Shown: positions 1 through 7,002, numbered from the stretch's first letter. The stretch: DNA of 14,696 bases from Betaproteobacteria bacterium (GCA_029858545.1 JAOUFA010000044.1:1-14696), one strand, 5' to 3'. The notes: generated by a model from the sequence alone, not told the origin. Numbers and translations: made by a program.

Positions 1-89
1 GATCGGAACGGGGTCGACAGGCGGCCAATAATAGCACGACCGTTCGTTCTGTCAAGGCACAAGACGAATCAGTCCGACACCCGAAGTCG

Positions 90-220
90 GAACAGCTTGC
101 GTGCGCGCGACAATCCCGTGCTGGAACGCGCCCTGAGCGGTCTGCAATTGCGCATCATGTCGATCTCGCTCCATGACACCCGCCCGAAGAGGGCGATTGG
201 AGCAGAGTCTAGTGGTAAGT
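90..220 (+). repeat. Dispersed direct repeat, copy 1 (shorter, diverged)
   Basis: This is the same repeat as at 4210-4372 and 14532-14694, in the same orientation. It matches them from GAACAGCTTGCG to CTAGTGGTAAGT with several substitutions and a one-base indel (CTGCAATTGCG here, CTGCAATGCG in the others). It contains a hairpin, CGCCC-GAAGA-GGGCG, at about 181-195. The roughly 33 bp that precede this block in the other two copies are replaced or heavily diverged here. A small inverted repeat (TCCGAC/GTCGGA, 73-91) lies in their place. No terminal inverted repeats, target-site duplication or transposase are visible. The nature of the element is unknown. Confidence 0.85.
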
Positions 221-468
221 TCGAGATCGAGACCCAACTCCGACCGGCCCATAAGAATGCCGCCCAGCATAGTGCCGAGCAGTATGGCGACGAAGGTTCC
301 GGTTTCAACCAGAGCATTGCCGCCAACAATTTCGGTTTCCTTCAGGTGTTGCGGCAGGATGCCGTACTTCACCGGACCAAAGAAGGTCGCTTGCACACCC
401 AGCAGAAACAGCAACGCCAGCATCGATGGCAGGTGATGAAAATAAAGCGCCACCGCCGCTAGGGACAG
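221..468 (-). pseudogene. lplT: Internal fragment of an LplT-type MFS transporter
   Basis: The minus strand encodes about 80 residues containing AAVALYFHHLPSMLALL, then FFGPVKYGILPQHL and GGNALVETGTF. These are hallmark segments of the lysophospholipid transporter LplT, also found as the MFS half of LplT-Aas fusions, which flips lysophospholipids across the inner membrane for re-acylation. An intact LplT has about 400 residues and 12 membrane segments; only the region around the third and fourth helices survives. Homology stops abruptly at about 468, and no start or N-terminal helices are visible upstream. At 220/221 the reading frame runs straight into repeat copy 1. The fragment cannot make a working transporter. 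The family call rests on recalled motifs, not an alignment. Confidence 0.75.
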
Positions 469-828
469 GTTCGTAGGCCGTTTCGATAGAGCCGCGGTGT
501 TCGGCGACGGCAAAGCAACACGGTATTCTGTGCCAGGCACAATCACGCGGGTTGAACAGGGCACGCAAGCTCCTCGCTCCCAGGGTGACGATGGTGACTC
601 TGCGCCGCCCGCCGCTGCTGCTTGCGTGGATTCCGAATCGATAGACGTGCGAGATGCACCGGAAGCCAATTGCACAAACACTTTGGGCGGCAAGAGCGAC
701 CGAAATAGCCCCGATCAATGGGCATTGGGAGACGCAGCTCGGCGCGGCTCGGCAAGAAATACGCTGCGATGAAAAATTCTACAATTCAGGTAGCTTACAA
801 CAAACCTTCAAAGAGAGGGGCCATCGAT
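469..828. other. Gene-free stretch between the transporter fragment and the exported-protein gene
   Basis: Open frames here exist on both strands but have no recognisable domain, no convincing ribosome binding site and no continuation of the MFS sequence. The last 60 bases are clearly richer in A and T. They include a TACAAT hexamer at 780-785 that could be the -10 box of the gene starting at 829, but no good -35 partner is visible. Confidence 0.4.
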
Positions 829-2856
829 ATGGACTTGTTTCTTTCTCGGCGCAGAGACACCAATCAGCTGTCGGCTGGCATACCGCGACGGATGGACAGG
901 CTGCGGCTCTTTTTCATTTGGGTGAACCTACTTGCGGTCACGGCTCTATTGGGGATACTTCCCCGCCTTGCGGTTGCCGCGACCTATGTATTCGGAACCT
1001 TGACGGATGCGCCGGCACCCGGCTACCTGAAGATCGAGCCCGGTCGGCTGATTCCCGACCCGCTGGGCCGGAACACCTTTACAGACACAACCCGATTTCG
1101 CCTCATCACGGAAGATTGCAAGCAATCGCATTGCCAAGAGCTGGTGCAATATCGAAAACGGCCCGAAGATTCATATCGGACGGTCCGTCAATATTATTCG
1201 GCGAAAGTTAGAGGCCGCTCGGACTATGACGGGAAGCACTATCTGGTGATGGAAGTATCGAGCTGCAAGGAATGCAAGCCAGCTATGGTCGTTGTCCGCC
1301 AGGACGGCAGGACTTGGTCGCTCGCCTCCGTTAAGGCGGACGCAAAAATCCTGACGATCGGCGTTACCTATGACGAAAAACTGATCACGGTAACGCGGGA
1401 AGCCCAAGCAATCTTGGGCTTCGACGGCCGCGTCGAAATGGCGCAACGTTATCCGGTGCCGCTGGAAGCGGCCTACCTTGGTACAGACGGAAAACGCCAT
1501 TGGGCGGTGGCGGGAATTGCCGAAGACCAGACCCTATGGGTCGGCAACAGTACAGCCTGGCTGGGTACCGAAGGGCCGGTTGTCAGTGCCAGAAGCGACC
1601 GGGAAAGCGTATTGAGTGTCTATCCGAATGGGGAAACGGAATTTGTCGCCGCGGTGTACGTGAACATCAATCCCTACAACAAAGGTGTGATGCTGATCCA
1701 TGCCAATTGGTCGAGCCGAAAAGTCCGCCACGCCTGGGCGGTCAATTCCGAGGACACGAACTACGGATTCTTTCCGGCGGTGGTGTGGCGCGCCGGAAAT
1801 ATTCAGGTTGGTGGGATGAATTCGTCCGCGGACCGCCCATTTACCGTCACCATTCCAGAAGGCCGGGTCCGGTCGATGGAATACCGCAATCCCGAACACG
1901 TCAGCACTTGGGAGCAGGAGGAACAAGTTTCGGCGATGGTTGGCGGCAGCCTTTCAATGCTGCGATGGGGCACCAAGGCGGACGTATCCGATTCGGGCGG
2001 AAATACGCTCTCCAACGTGAACTACGAGATCGCAGACACCTTGTTCAAAGGCATCAATGCGGAGGGTAGGTACGGCGACAAACATTTCGCGATCTCCTAT
2101 CTGCGGAGTCAGGCGGAAGACAAGATTCTCCCCTCGGGCGGACGCTTGGCCAAGGAGGCGAGTTCCTTTCTGACAGGGTACGTCGACTTCAATTCATTTT
2201 TAGCGAAGTCGCATTCGATGCGCCTAAACCTGGAGAGGGCGGACATCAAAGGCGTTGCAACCTACAACGATCCTGCGGGCACCCAGGCAGAGCAATTCAA
2301 CAACCGCTACACCCGCCTGGACCTGCTCGATGTCGGAGAGCGCGGGCAGTACCTGATGGTTCAATATACTCAAGCCGTCATCCCGACGCCCCTTGGGTTC
2401 GGCCAAGGCAAATCGGTCTCGCTTCTGCTGTTCGAGCCGAACGCGGATTTTCGCGAACTTGCATTCGGAATTGGCTATGACAAGGCCGCATACGCCAAGC
2501 GTTACGAAGCCAACTACCGCGCCTGGTACGTCAACGGCTCCGCGAGCCTTGGTCTCGGCCACCTGGGAATGACCGACAAGACCAAGCAGGCGGTCGCGGC
2601 AAGATTCGGCAAGGAGCCGGAATCACTTTCCTTGTTCCTCGGGCTGCACGCCACCGGCGAAGTGGGCTATCTTCTTCAGCAGCGGGCCAAGAGCCTGCGC
2701 GGCCTAGGGTATTCGGTTGCGGCGGGAGTCCGGCTGCAGGCGGATTGGCTGGGAATGGGCGGAAGCAGCGACGACAACAGTCAGAACGTCAATGCCTCGT
2801 TTAGTCGATCGAGCACGCTGTACGGCCCGTTTGTGCGCGTCAACGCGATCTTCTGA
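829..2856 (+). CDS. Large orphan exported protein, probable outer-membrane protein
   Basis: The function is not recognised. The chosen ATG at 829 gives 675 residues and has a purine-rich ribosome binding site (AGAGAGGGG) 8 bases upstream. An in-frame ATG at 892 (654 residues) lacks a good site but would put the signal peptide at the very N-terminus: MDRLRLFF, a hydrophobic stretch, then cleavage near AVAA-TY. The mature protein has only four cysteines, all near the N-terminus in two pairs (CKQSHC and CKEC), which suggests disulfides. The first half has repeating short beta-like segments rich in W, G and V, perhaps a propeller; this is inference. The second half alternates polar and hydrophobic residues and the chain ends FVRVNAIF. 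A terminal phenylalanine in an alternating strand is the usual outer-membrane beta-barrel signature. Base composition is visibly less GC-rich than the flanking genes, hinting at separate ancestry. Downstream, 336 bases separate it from cheY. Confidence 0.8.
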   Translation: MDLFLSRRRDTNQLSAGIPRRMDRLRLFFIWVNLLAVTALLGILPRLAVAATYVFGTLTDAPAPGYLKIEPGRLIPDPLGRNTFTDTTRFRLITEDCKQSHCQELVQYRKRPEDSYRTVRQYYSAKVRGRSDYDGKHYLVMEVSSCKECKPAMVVVRQDGRTWSLASVKADAKILTIGVTYDEKLITVTREAQAILGFDGRVEMAQRYPVPLEAAYLGTDGKRHWAVAGIAEDQTLWVGNSTAWLGTEGPVVSARSDRESVLSVYPNGETEFVAAVYVNINPYNKGVMLIHANWSSRKVRHAWAVNSEDTNYGFFPAVVWRAGNIQVGGMNSSADRPFTVTIPEGRVRSMEYRNPEHVSTWEQEEQVSAMVGGSLSMLRWGTKADVSDSGGNTLSNVNYEIADTLFKGINAEGRYGDKHFAISYLRSQAEDKILPSGGRLAKEASSFLTGYVDFNSFLAKSHSMRLNLERADIKGVATYNDPAGTQAEQFNNRYTRLDLLDVGERGQYLMVQYTQAVIPTPLGFGQGKSVSLLLFEPNADFRELAFGIGYDKAAYAKRYEANYRAWYVNGSASLGLGHLGMTDKTKQAVAARFGKEPESLSLFLGLHATGEVGYLLQQRAKSLRGLGYSVAAGVRLQADWLGMGGSSDDNSQNVNASFSRSSTLYGPFVRVNAIF

Positions 2857-3192
2857 TCGCACCGCGCACGGCCTGTGAGGCGTGATGCCGGCGTGCATCT
2901 TTGTGCGGGAGACGACCGACCCGCTCGCCTCGTCTTGGGTATTTCCCATCCGCTCGGCCGCGAACCGGTATACCGTCGGCGATTGACGACGCGGGTTTAC
3001 AAACTCTGACAAAGTGCGTGATTTACTCGGCAGCGGGCGCCGAAAAATTTCCCTCGACCCTGAGCTCACGTTACCCGCGCGGTGAAATGGGAACTAGTAT
3101 TTATCCCGCAAAGGCGCCGCGCGCGCAGGTGATTCGTGAATCCCCGGTACTCCGCGGCCGCGCCGTCAGTCACGTTCATCGAGGAGATTCAT
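2857..3192. other. Intergenic region upstream of the CheY-like gene
   Basis: This stretch has no supported gene; the open frame crossing it is a shadow that continues antiphase through the receiver gene. It should hold the 3' end of the exported-protein transcript and the promoter for the receiver. I found no clear rho-independent terminator and no convincing sigma-70 or sigma-28 box. The receiver's ribosome binding site (GAGGAG) is at 3181-3186. Confidence 0.4.
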
Positions 3193-3564
3193 ATGGGCGG
3201 CAAGAAAGTCATGGTCATCGACGATTCGGCTTCGCTGCGCGAGGTGGTATCCATCGCACTGAAAGCCGCCGGCTACGACGTTACCGAGGCAGTGGACGGC
3301 AAGGACGCGCTCGACAAGCTGGCCGGCGACAAGATCAACCTGGTGATCTGCGACGTGAACATGCCGGTGATGGACGGCATTACCTTCGTCAAGGAGATCA
3401 AGAAGCGCGCCGACTACCGCTTCGTTCCGGTGATGATGCTCACCACCGAGTCGCGCGAGAGCCGCAAGGAAGAAGGTCAGCGTGCCGGGGCCAAGGCCTG
3501 GGTCGTCAAGCCCTTCCGTCCCGAGCAGATCCTGCACGCGGTCAACAAGCTGATGCCGGCCTGA
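3193..3564 (+). CDS. Stand-alone CheY-like response regulator receiver
   Basis: This is a 123-residue single receiver domain with no output domain. The expected residues are present: acidic pair D10-D11, phosphoacceptor D54 in CDVNMPVMDG, T84 in MMLTTES, and K106 in VVKPF. The switch aromatic, tyrosine in E. coli CheY, is W103 here. The ATG at 3193 is preceded by GAGGAG at 3181-3186. An upstream ATG at 3136 is less likely because the extra 19 residues have no family counterpart. It probably relays phosphate from a histidine kinase to a protein target such as a flagellar or twitching motor. No chemotaxis genes lie in the window, so it is an orphan here. The five-PAS kinase at 11444-14203 has its own receiver next door and is not an obvious partner. 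Confidence 0.93.
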   Translation: MGGKKVMVIDDSASLREVVSIALKAAGYDVTEAVDGKDALDKLAGDKINLVICDVNMPVMDGITFVKEIKKRADYRFVPVMMLTTESRESRKEEGQRAGAKAWVVKPFRPEQILHAVNKLMPA

Positions 3565-3643
3565 TCGGCGGCGCGCGTACCGCACGGATCAAAGGTCAGG
3601 CCGCGGAGGTTGCCCCGCGCGGCGCGGGCACGTTTGCCTCTGC

Positions 3644-3796
3644 TACAGCAAGATCTGGATTGAACGGCGCAACCTCGCGCTCGATGCGTTTTCTGGATTC
3701 GCGCCCGGCGACTTCGAGGCCGCACTGCGCGTGAAGGTTCATCCATACCTGTGGGTCAACCCCGAAGCAGCTTTGAAGTCGCAGCGCCCGAGCTGA
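3644..3796 (+). other. Possible gene remnant (C-terminal end of an unknown protein)
   Basis: One plus-strand frame reads YSKIWIERRNLALDAFSGF, continues with segments such as FEAALRVKVHPYLWVNPEAA, and ends at a TGA at 3794-3796. The residue mix looks like real coding sequence, with balanced acidic, basic and aromatic residues. The frame has no start codon or ribosome binding site and loses this character upstream of about 3644. I do not recognise the family. It may be the tail of a deleted gene or chance; the rest of 3565-3977 shows nothing further. Confidence 0.25.
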
Positions 3797-3977
3797 ACCG
3801 CGCGCGATTGCTGCTTGGCTCGCGCCGGCGCAGCCCTCCGTGGGGGGGTGCCCATGATCACTGCGCCCCAGGACGTAGAAGCCGACTTCGCTGAGCTGGA
3901 GTACGGAAAACAGGGGCCTGATCTTCCCGGGTGTGGGGCATCCTCCCGGCCACTGCAAGCGCGCCCTGCGGCGCACC

Positions 3978-4007
3978 AAAAAAACCCCGCTGTATTTTGC
4001 GGGGATT
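3978..4007 (-). terminator. Rho-independent terminator, minus strand
   Basis: Read on the minus strand, CCCCGC-AAAATACA-GCGGGG (3985-4004) forms a six-base-pair GC stem followed directly by seven T residues (3984-3978). It lies about 90 bases downstream of the stop codon of the minus-strand gene remnant at 4096-4209 and probably once ended that transcript. In the plus direction the stem is followed only by ATTTCC, which is much weaker. Confidence 0.75.
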
Positions 4008-4095
4008 TCCATCAAACACGGACGGCTCCAAGAGAATATCAACCGTTGCCGGCGTCCGTCTGCCACAGTCACGTTAACAATGGGGCGACGAAAGG

Positions 4096-4209
4096 CTAAG
4101 CACCCGAGGGGGTCACGAGTGTCACGGTAGCACCTACGTTGACTCCCCCCACGATCACAGCTGATGTGGAGGCGTCAAGCAGGATATCCGACGCAACCGG
4201 CGACGACGC
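4096..4209 (-). pseudogene. 3' end of an interrupted minus-strand gene
   Basis: The minus frame reading SPVASDILLDASTSAVIVGG and then NVGATVTLVTPSGA ends at a TAG (plus-strand positions 4096-4098). A good terminator follows at 3978-4007. The Thr/Val/Ser/Gly-rich, beta-like text resembles the tail of a secreted or surface protein, but no family is recognised. On its 5' side the frame meets repeat copy 2 at 4209/4210, and in the repeat it hits a stop at 4264-4266. Real gene end plus terminator makes a true remnant more likely than chance. Whether it belongs with the 5' fragment at 4372-4410 is unresolved. Confidence 0.4.
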
Positions 4210-4372
4210 ACGGATAGGGAAATCAATGCGCCGCGAAAGTCTGAACAGCTTGCGTGCGCGCGACTATCCCGTGCTGGAACGCGCCCTGTACGCTCTGCAA
4301 TGCGCATTCTGTCAATCTCGCTCCACGACACCCGCCCGAAGAGGGCGATTGGAGCAGAGTCTAGTGGTAAGT
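4210..4372 (+). repeat. Dispersed direct repeat, copy 2 (163 bp)
   Basis: This copy aligns end to end without gaps to 14532-14694, from ACGGATAGGGAAATCAATGC to CTAGTGGTAAGT, with only a couple of differences (for example CGACTATCCC here against CGACAATCCC there, and CTCCACGAC against CTCCATGAC). The hairpin CGCCC-GAAGA-GGGCG lies near its right end, about 4333-4347. Flanking bases differ completely from those of copy 3, which fixes both ends of the element. No target-site duplication or terminal inverted repeat is seen. On the minus strand the repeat separates a gene start (4372-4410) from a gene end (4096-4209). Confidence 0.93.
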
Positions 4373-4410
4373 CAGTAGGTGGCAAACCGCAAGAGCGTAT
4401 TGGCGTTCAT
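4372..4410 (-). pseudogene. 5' end of a gene cut off by the repeat
   Basis: On the minus strand a strong ribosome binding site (GAGGGGGGAG, plus positions 4416-4425) sits 5 bases before an ATG at 4410-4408. The frame reads MNANTLLRFATY and then meets a TGA whose first two bases come from the flank and whose last base belongs to the repeat. The stop was therefore created by the junction with repeat copy 2. A strong start signal followed by only 12 codons suggests a truncated gene. The product is unknown. Confidence 0.4.
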
Positions 4411-4425
4411 GACGACTCCCCCCTC

Positions 4426-5058
4426 ATCCTGTGGTGTCGCGCGCCCGGAAAAGCCGGCGACGGAGTGGACTGCATCCCAATGAAGAACTTGCAACGACGA
4501 CCGACTGCGGTGCTCAGGCGGACTTGATGATGGCACTACGTCCCGACGTTTCTTGTTCTTGTTGTTTTGGGGCCGTGAGAACCATACCGCTCATGAATAG
4601 CACTGGCAACCTCCCCGGACAAAAAATAGCGGACACTCGCTTTCGATTTCGGCCCTAAGTCATTGAATGATGCCTGCTGACCTGACCGCGACCATATTGT
4701 GCTGCGCGTGCAGTGCGAGTGTCCGCACGGTTCCCACGTCCGCGTTGCAGCGGCGGGTTGGCCAGGACTAGTAGGCCGTACTGACCGCCGTCGACGTAGG
4801 CATACTGTGCGCCCCGCCATCCCATTCGGCCGGATTTTGACTACAGCGCCCGGCGCCACCAGCGGCCACGGCTCGGAAATCGACATGGGGTTCCTGCGCG
4901 GTTTTATAAGGCAATCCCTGTGGTTGTTTCCGGCAAGCATATCGAGACGCGGCTTCGTCGCGTACGGCCAGCCGCTGGCAAGAGGTTCCGCGCGAAGCGG
5001 CGAGGCACGGCGGCGCGCTCTGGGCTCATGGAGAGAGCAGCGGCGCTTTCAAGAAATA
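4426..5058. other. Gene-poor region between repeat copy 2 and the dsrE-like promoter
   Basis: No supported gene lies here. Open frames on both strands are short, rich in Arg, Pro and Ser, and lack ribosome binding sites and recognisable domains. The stretch holds a spaced inverted repeat at 4629-4726. The plus frame ending at 5097 (text such as REQRRFQEIRDLAAAFLRHH near the end) has a slightly coding look but no family match. It also overlaps the promoter candidate at 5060-5086. Confidence 0.4.
4629..4726. repeat. 98 bp segment bounded by perfect 12 bp inverted repeats
   Basis: GCGGACACTCGC at 4629-4640 is matched exactly by its reverse complement GCGAGTGTCCGC at 4715-4726, with a 74-base non-coding spacer. 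The pairing does not extend past 12 bases on either side, and no flanking target duplication is visible. A second partial copy of the TGTCCG core occurs on the minus strand at about 4617-4622 (plus CGGACA). It could be a small non-autonomous transposon remnant, an IS end, or a protein-binding pair. Confidence 0.5.
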
Positions 5059-5059
5059 C

Positions 5060-5086
5060 GGGACCTGGCGGCCGCGTTCTTGCGTC
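5060..5086 (+). promoter_or_regulatory. Candidate ECF-sigma promoter upstream of dsrE-like gene
   Basis: GGGACC at 5060-5065 and CGTC at 5083-5086 are separated by 17 bases, the usual layout of ECF -35 and -10 elements. The same pattern with the same spacing precedes the amidotransferase gene at 5593-5619, and the two share CGGGACCTGGCGG. Transcription would start near 5093, about 85 bases before the dsrE-like ATG. The likely user is the ECF factor encoded at 6395-6979; this is inference from proximity. Confidence 0.5.
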
Positions 5087-5178
5087 ATCACCGGTAAGCG
5101 GGTCGCAAACCGAACTCGGGAGGCGCCCACTAAACCCCGGCGGGCGCGGCCCGCCCTTTCAACGTCAAGGAGAACCCG

Positions 5179-5550
5179 ATGTCTCAAGATCAGAAAAAGC
5201 TCGTGGTGGTGGTCACCAACGGATTTCATGATGAACGTGCCTCCGTGGCCTGGAGCGTTGCCAATGGCGGCATCGCCTCGGGATACAAGGTCACCATGTT
5301 TCTCGTGAGCTCCGGCGCCGACTGGGCGCGCAAGGGCGCGGCCGAGGTGGCGCGTCTAAACCCGCTGGATCCGCCCATCAAGGATATGATGAAGAACATC
5401 ATGGACAGCGGCGGCACCATCATGGTCTGCCCGCCGTGCGCACAGGTGCGTGGCTACCACAAGGACGATCTGATCGACGGCGTGCAACTGGCCGGCTCGG
5501 TCGCCATGCTCGGCGTGGTCAGCGAAGGGGCCGCCACGCTTACCTTTTAA
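5179..5550 (+). CDS. DsrE-family small cytoplasmic protein with CPPC motif
   Basis: The 123-residue product has the DsrE/DsrF-like fold pattern: strand KKLVVVVTNG, helix, strand YKVTMFLVSSGA, and a late strand-loop TIMVCPPCAQVRGY. Family members act in sulfur relay or persulfide handling, often as oligomers, though many are of unknown role. A CPPC pair at residues 84-87 occupies the usual position of the conserved cysteine and could be redox active or carry sulfur. There is no signal peptide, so it should be cytoplasmic, unlike its relative at 7273-7725. The ATG at 5179 follows AAGGAG by 7 bases. It is preceded by an ECF-type promoter candidate and followed after 114 bases by the amidotransferase gene, which has its own matching promoter candidate. 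Confidence 0.9.
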   Translation: MSQDQKKLVVVVTNGFHDERASVAWSVANGGIASGYKVTMFLVSSGADWARKGAAEVARLNPLDPPIKDMMKNIMDSGGTIMVCPPCAQVRGYHKDDLIDGVQLAGSVAMLGVVSEGAATLTF

Positions 5551-5567
5551 TAAGGCCGGGGTCGCTG

Positions 5568-5598
5568 GGTCCTGAAAATATTTGTTCATTTCGGGACC
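5568..5598 (+). repeat. Inverted repeat overlapping the second ECF-type promoter
   Basis: GGTCCTGAAA (5568-5577) pairs with TTTCGGGACC (5589-5598) with one T-G wobble and an 11-base loop. It lies just after the dsrE-like gene. No T tract follows, so it is not a classic terminator. Its right arm includes the proposed -35 box GGGACC, so it may be an attenuating hairpin or an operator at this promoter. Confidence 0.5.
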
Positions 5599-5619
5599 TG
5601 GCGGGCCATCCGGTGCGTC
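5593..5619 (+). promoter_or_regulatory. Candidate ECF-sigma promoter of the amidotransferase-sigma-antisigma-dsrE operon
   Basis: GGGACC at 5593-5598, a 17-base spacer and CGTC at 5616-5619 repeat exactly the architecture at 5060-5086. Transcription would begin near 5627, giving a leader of about 38 bases before the amidotransferase ATG at 5665. Because the sigma factor gene lies in this operon, the site suggests autoregulation. ECF promoters are typically short and recognised by their own factor, so finding two identical layouts in 600 bases is notable. Confidence 0.55.
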
Positions 5620-5664
5620 TACCGTACAAACGGCCTGAATATCCACCAAACCCAAGGAACGACC

Positions 5665-6390
5665 ATGTGCGAACTGTTTGCCATGAGCGCCAGCCAGCCA
5701 ACCGACGTGGGGCCCTACCTTTCTCGCCTCATGCCGCGCGGCGGCCGCACTGGCCCGCACGCCGATGGTTGGGGCGTTGCCTACTACGAAGGCCGTGCGG
5801 CGCGCGTATTTAAGGATTCACTACCGGCGGCGAACAGCCGTTACCTCGCCCTGCTTGCGAAATCGCGCCTCAAGAGCACCGCCGTGGTGGCACATATTCG
5901 CAAGGCCAATCCTGCAACCACCGCGCCCTGCGCTGCCAACACCCACCCATTCGAGCGCGAATGGAACGGTTCATCCTGGATCTTCGCGCACAATGGCAAG
6001 CTGCCGGGCCTGCACGATGTGGCGCGTTGCCCAACCAGCCGCTTTCATCCCATTGGTGGCACGGACTCTGAACTGGCGTTTTGCATGCTCATGGATGCCA
6101 TCGCCTGCGAACACAACGCTATATCCCGACTCGAGCCGGGCGATATTGTTGCCGCCATCACACCGCTGGTGCGCGAACTGCGCGCGCTGGGCGAATTCAA
6201 TTTCATACTCAGCAATGGCGAACACCTGTTCGTCCACGCCCATACCCGGCTGCACTCGCTGGAAGCATCGCGGAAAGAAACCCGCGCGGCGTACGTGCTG
6301 CTCGCCACCCAACCGCTCACCCGCGAGGGCTGGCGCCCGCTGCAACCGGGTGCTATACGGGTTTATCGATCCGGTGTGGCCACGGCCTAG
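5665..6390 (+). CDS. Class II glutamine amidotransferase (YafJ-like)
   Basis: The 241-residue protein begins MCELFAMSA, so removal of Met exposes the nucleophile Cys2 of an N-terminal-nucleophile glutaminase. Other class II features follow in order: DGWGVAYY (residues 34-41), the glutamine-binding arginine in VAHIRKAN (R79), the oxyanion-hole pair N110-G111 in FAHNGKL, and D134 in GGTDSELAF. These release ammonia from glutamine; the acceptor for YafJ-like proteins is unknown. The protein is a stand-alone glutaminase domain with no synthetase or sugar-isomerase partner domain. The start has a nearby AAGGA. It heads a tight gene run, with the sigma factor starting four bases after its stop. Its linkage to an ECF sigma/anti-sigma pair and two DsrE-like proteins hints at a role in a stress or sulfur/thiol response; that is inference. 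Confidence 0.9.
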   Translation: MCELFAMSASQPTDVGPYLSRLMPRGGRTGPHADGWGVAYYEGRAARVFKDSLPAANSRYLALLAKSRLKSTAVVAHIRKANPATTAPCAANTHPFEREWNGSSWIFAHNGKLPGLHDVARCPTSRFHPIGGTDSELAFCMLMDAIACEHNAISRLEPGDIVAAITPLVRELRALGEFNFILSNGEHLFVHAHTRLHSLEASRKETRAAYVLLATQPLTREGWRPLQPGAIRVYRSGVATA

Positions 6391-6394
6391 ATCC

Positions 6395-6979
6395 ATGAAC
6401 GAACGAAACGACAACAAGGCGTTCTTCAGCCGCTGCATGAACGAGCACATGGCCTCGCTCTACTCGGTGGCAATGCGGCTGACGCGCAACAGCGCCAACG
6501 CCGAGGACCTGGTGGCAGACACGGCCACCCGCGCCTGGTGCGCGCTCGACAGCCTCGAGGATCGCGCGCGCTTCCGCCCATGGGTCTTTCGCATCCTGCA
6601 CAACGGCTACATCAGCGACTACCGCAAGCAATCCGTGCGTCCCGACGAAACTCTGTACGACGAGCTCGCCTACGACGACAGCGAGATTGCCTACCTGCTC
6701 ATCCAGCAGCCGGATGAGTTCCTGAGCTGGTGGGCCAACCCCGAGCGCGAAGTCGCCAACAAGCTGCTTGGAGAAGATCTCCTTGCCGCCATTGAAGACC
6801 TGCCGGAAGCGTTTCGCGTGGTGGTGGTATTGATCAACATCGAAGGGCTCTCGTACGACGAAGCGGCCGAGGTACTGGGCGTTTCCCCCGGCACCATCCG
6901 CTCGCGCATGAATCGCGGCCGCACCCTGCTTCAGAAAGCCCTGTGGCAACACGCCCAGGATGCCGGTTTTCCCCGTTAA
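6395..6979 (+). CDS. ECF-family RNA polymerase sigma factor
   Basis: The 194-residue product has ECF sigma architecture. Region 2 spans roughly residues 20-85 (AMRLTRNSANAEDLVADT, then RFRPWVFRILHNGYISDYRK, covering core binding and -10 recognition). Region 4 spans roughly 135-185 (LPEAFRVVVVLINIEGLSY, then a helix-turn-helix with EAAEVLGVSPGTIRSRMNRG, for -35 recognition). The ATG at 6395 is four bases after the amidotransferase stop and lacks a strong ribosome binding site, so translational coupling is likely; a later ATG at 6437 would remove part of region 2. The anti-sigma gene follows 23 bases downstream, the standard arrangement. The frame is open far upstream, but that extension is the out-of-frame amidotransferase. 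It probably recognises the GGGACC-N17-CGTC sites upstream of the operon and of the dsrE-like gene. Confidence 0.95.
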   Translation: MNERNDNKAFFSRCMNEHMASLYSVAMRLTRNSANAEDLVADTATRAWCALDSLEDRARFRPWVFRILHNGYISDYRKQSVRPDETLYDELAYDDSEIAYLLIQQPDEFLSWWANPEREVANKLLGEDLLAAIEDLPEAFRVVVVLINIEGLSYDEAAEVLGVSPGTIRSRMNRGRTLLQKALWQHAQDAGFPR

Positions 6980-7002
6980 CGTATTACCCAGGAATCACGC
7001 CT

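Noticed and set aside
2901..3734. 277-codon plus-strand frame across the CheY-like gene
   Set aside because: It is an out-of-frame read of the receiver gene, with Arg-rich low-complexity translation and no ribosome binding site.
3596..4072. 158-codon minus-strand frame
   Set aside because: It runs through the minus-strand terminator at 3978-4007 and has no recognisable domain or start signal.
4210..4372. Repeat as an integron attC site
   Set aside because: No paired GTTRRRY/RYYYAAC core sites, no integrase, and neighbouring genes face both directions.
5765..6394. N-terminal extension of the sigma-factor frame back to 5765
   Set aside because: The extension is the amidotransferase gene read out of frame. 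The ECF family starts near the ATG at 6395, just after the amidotransferase stop.
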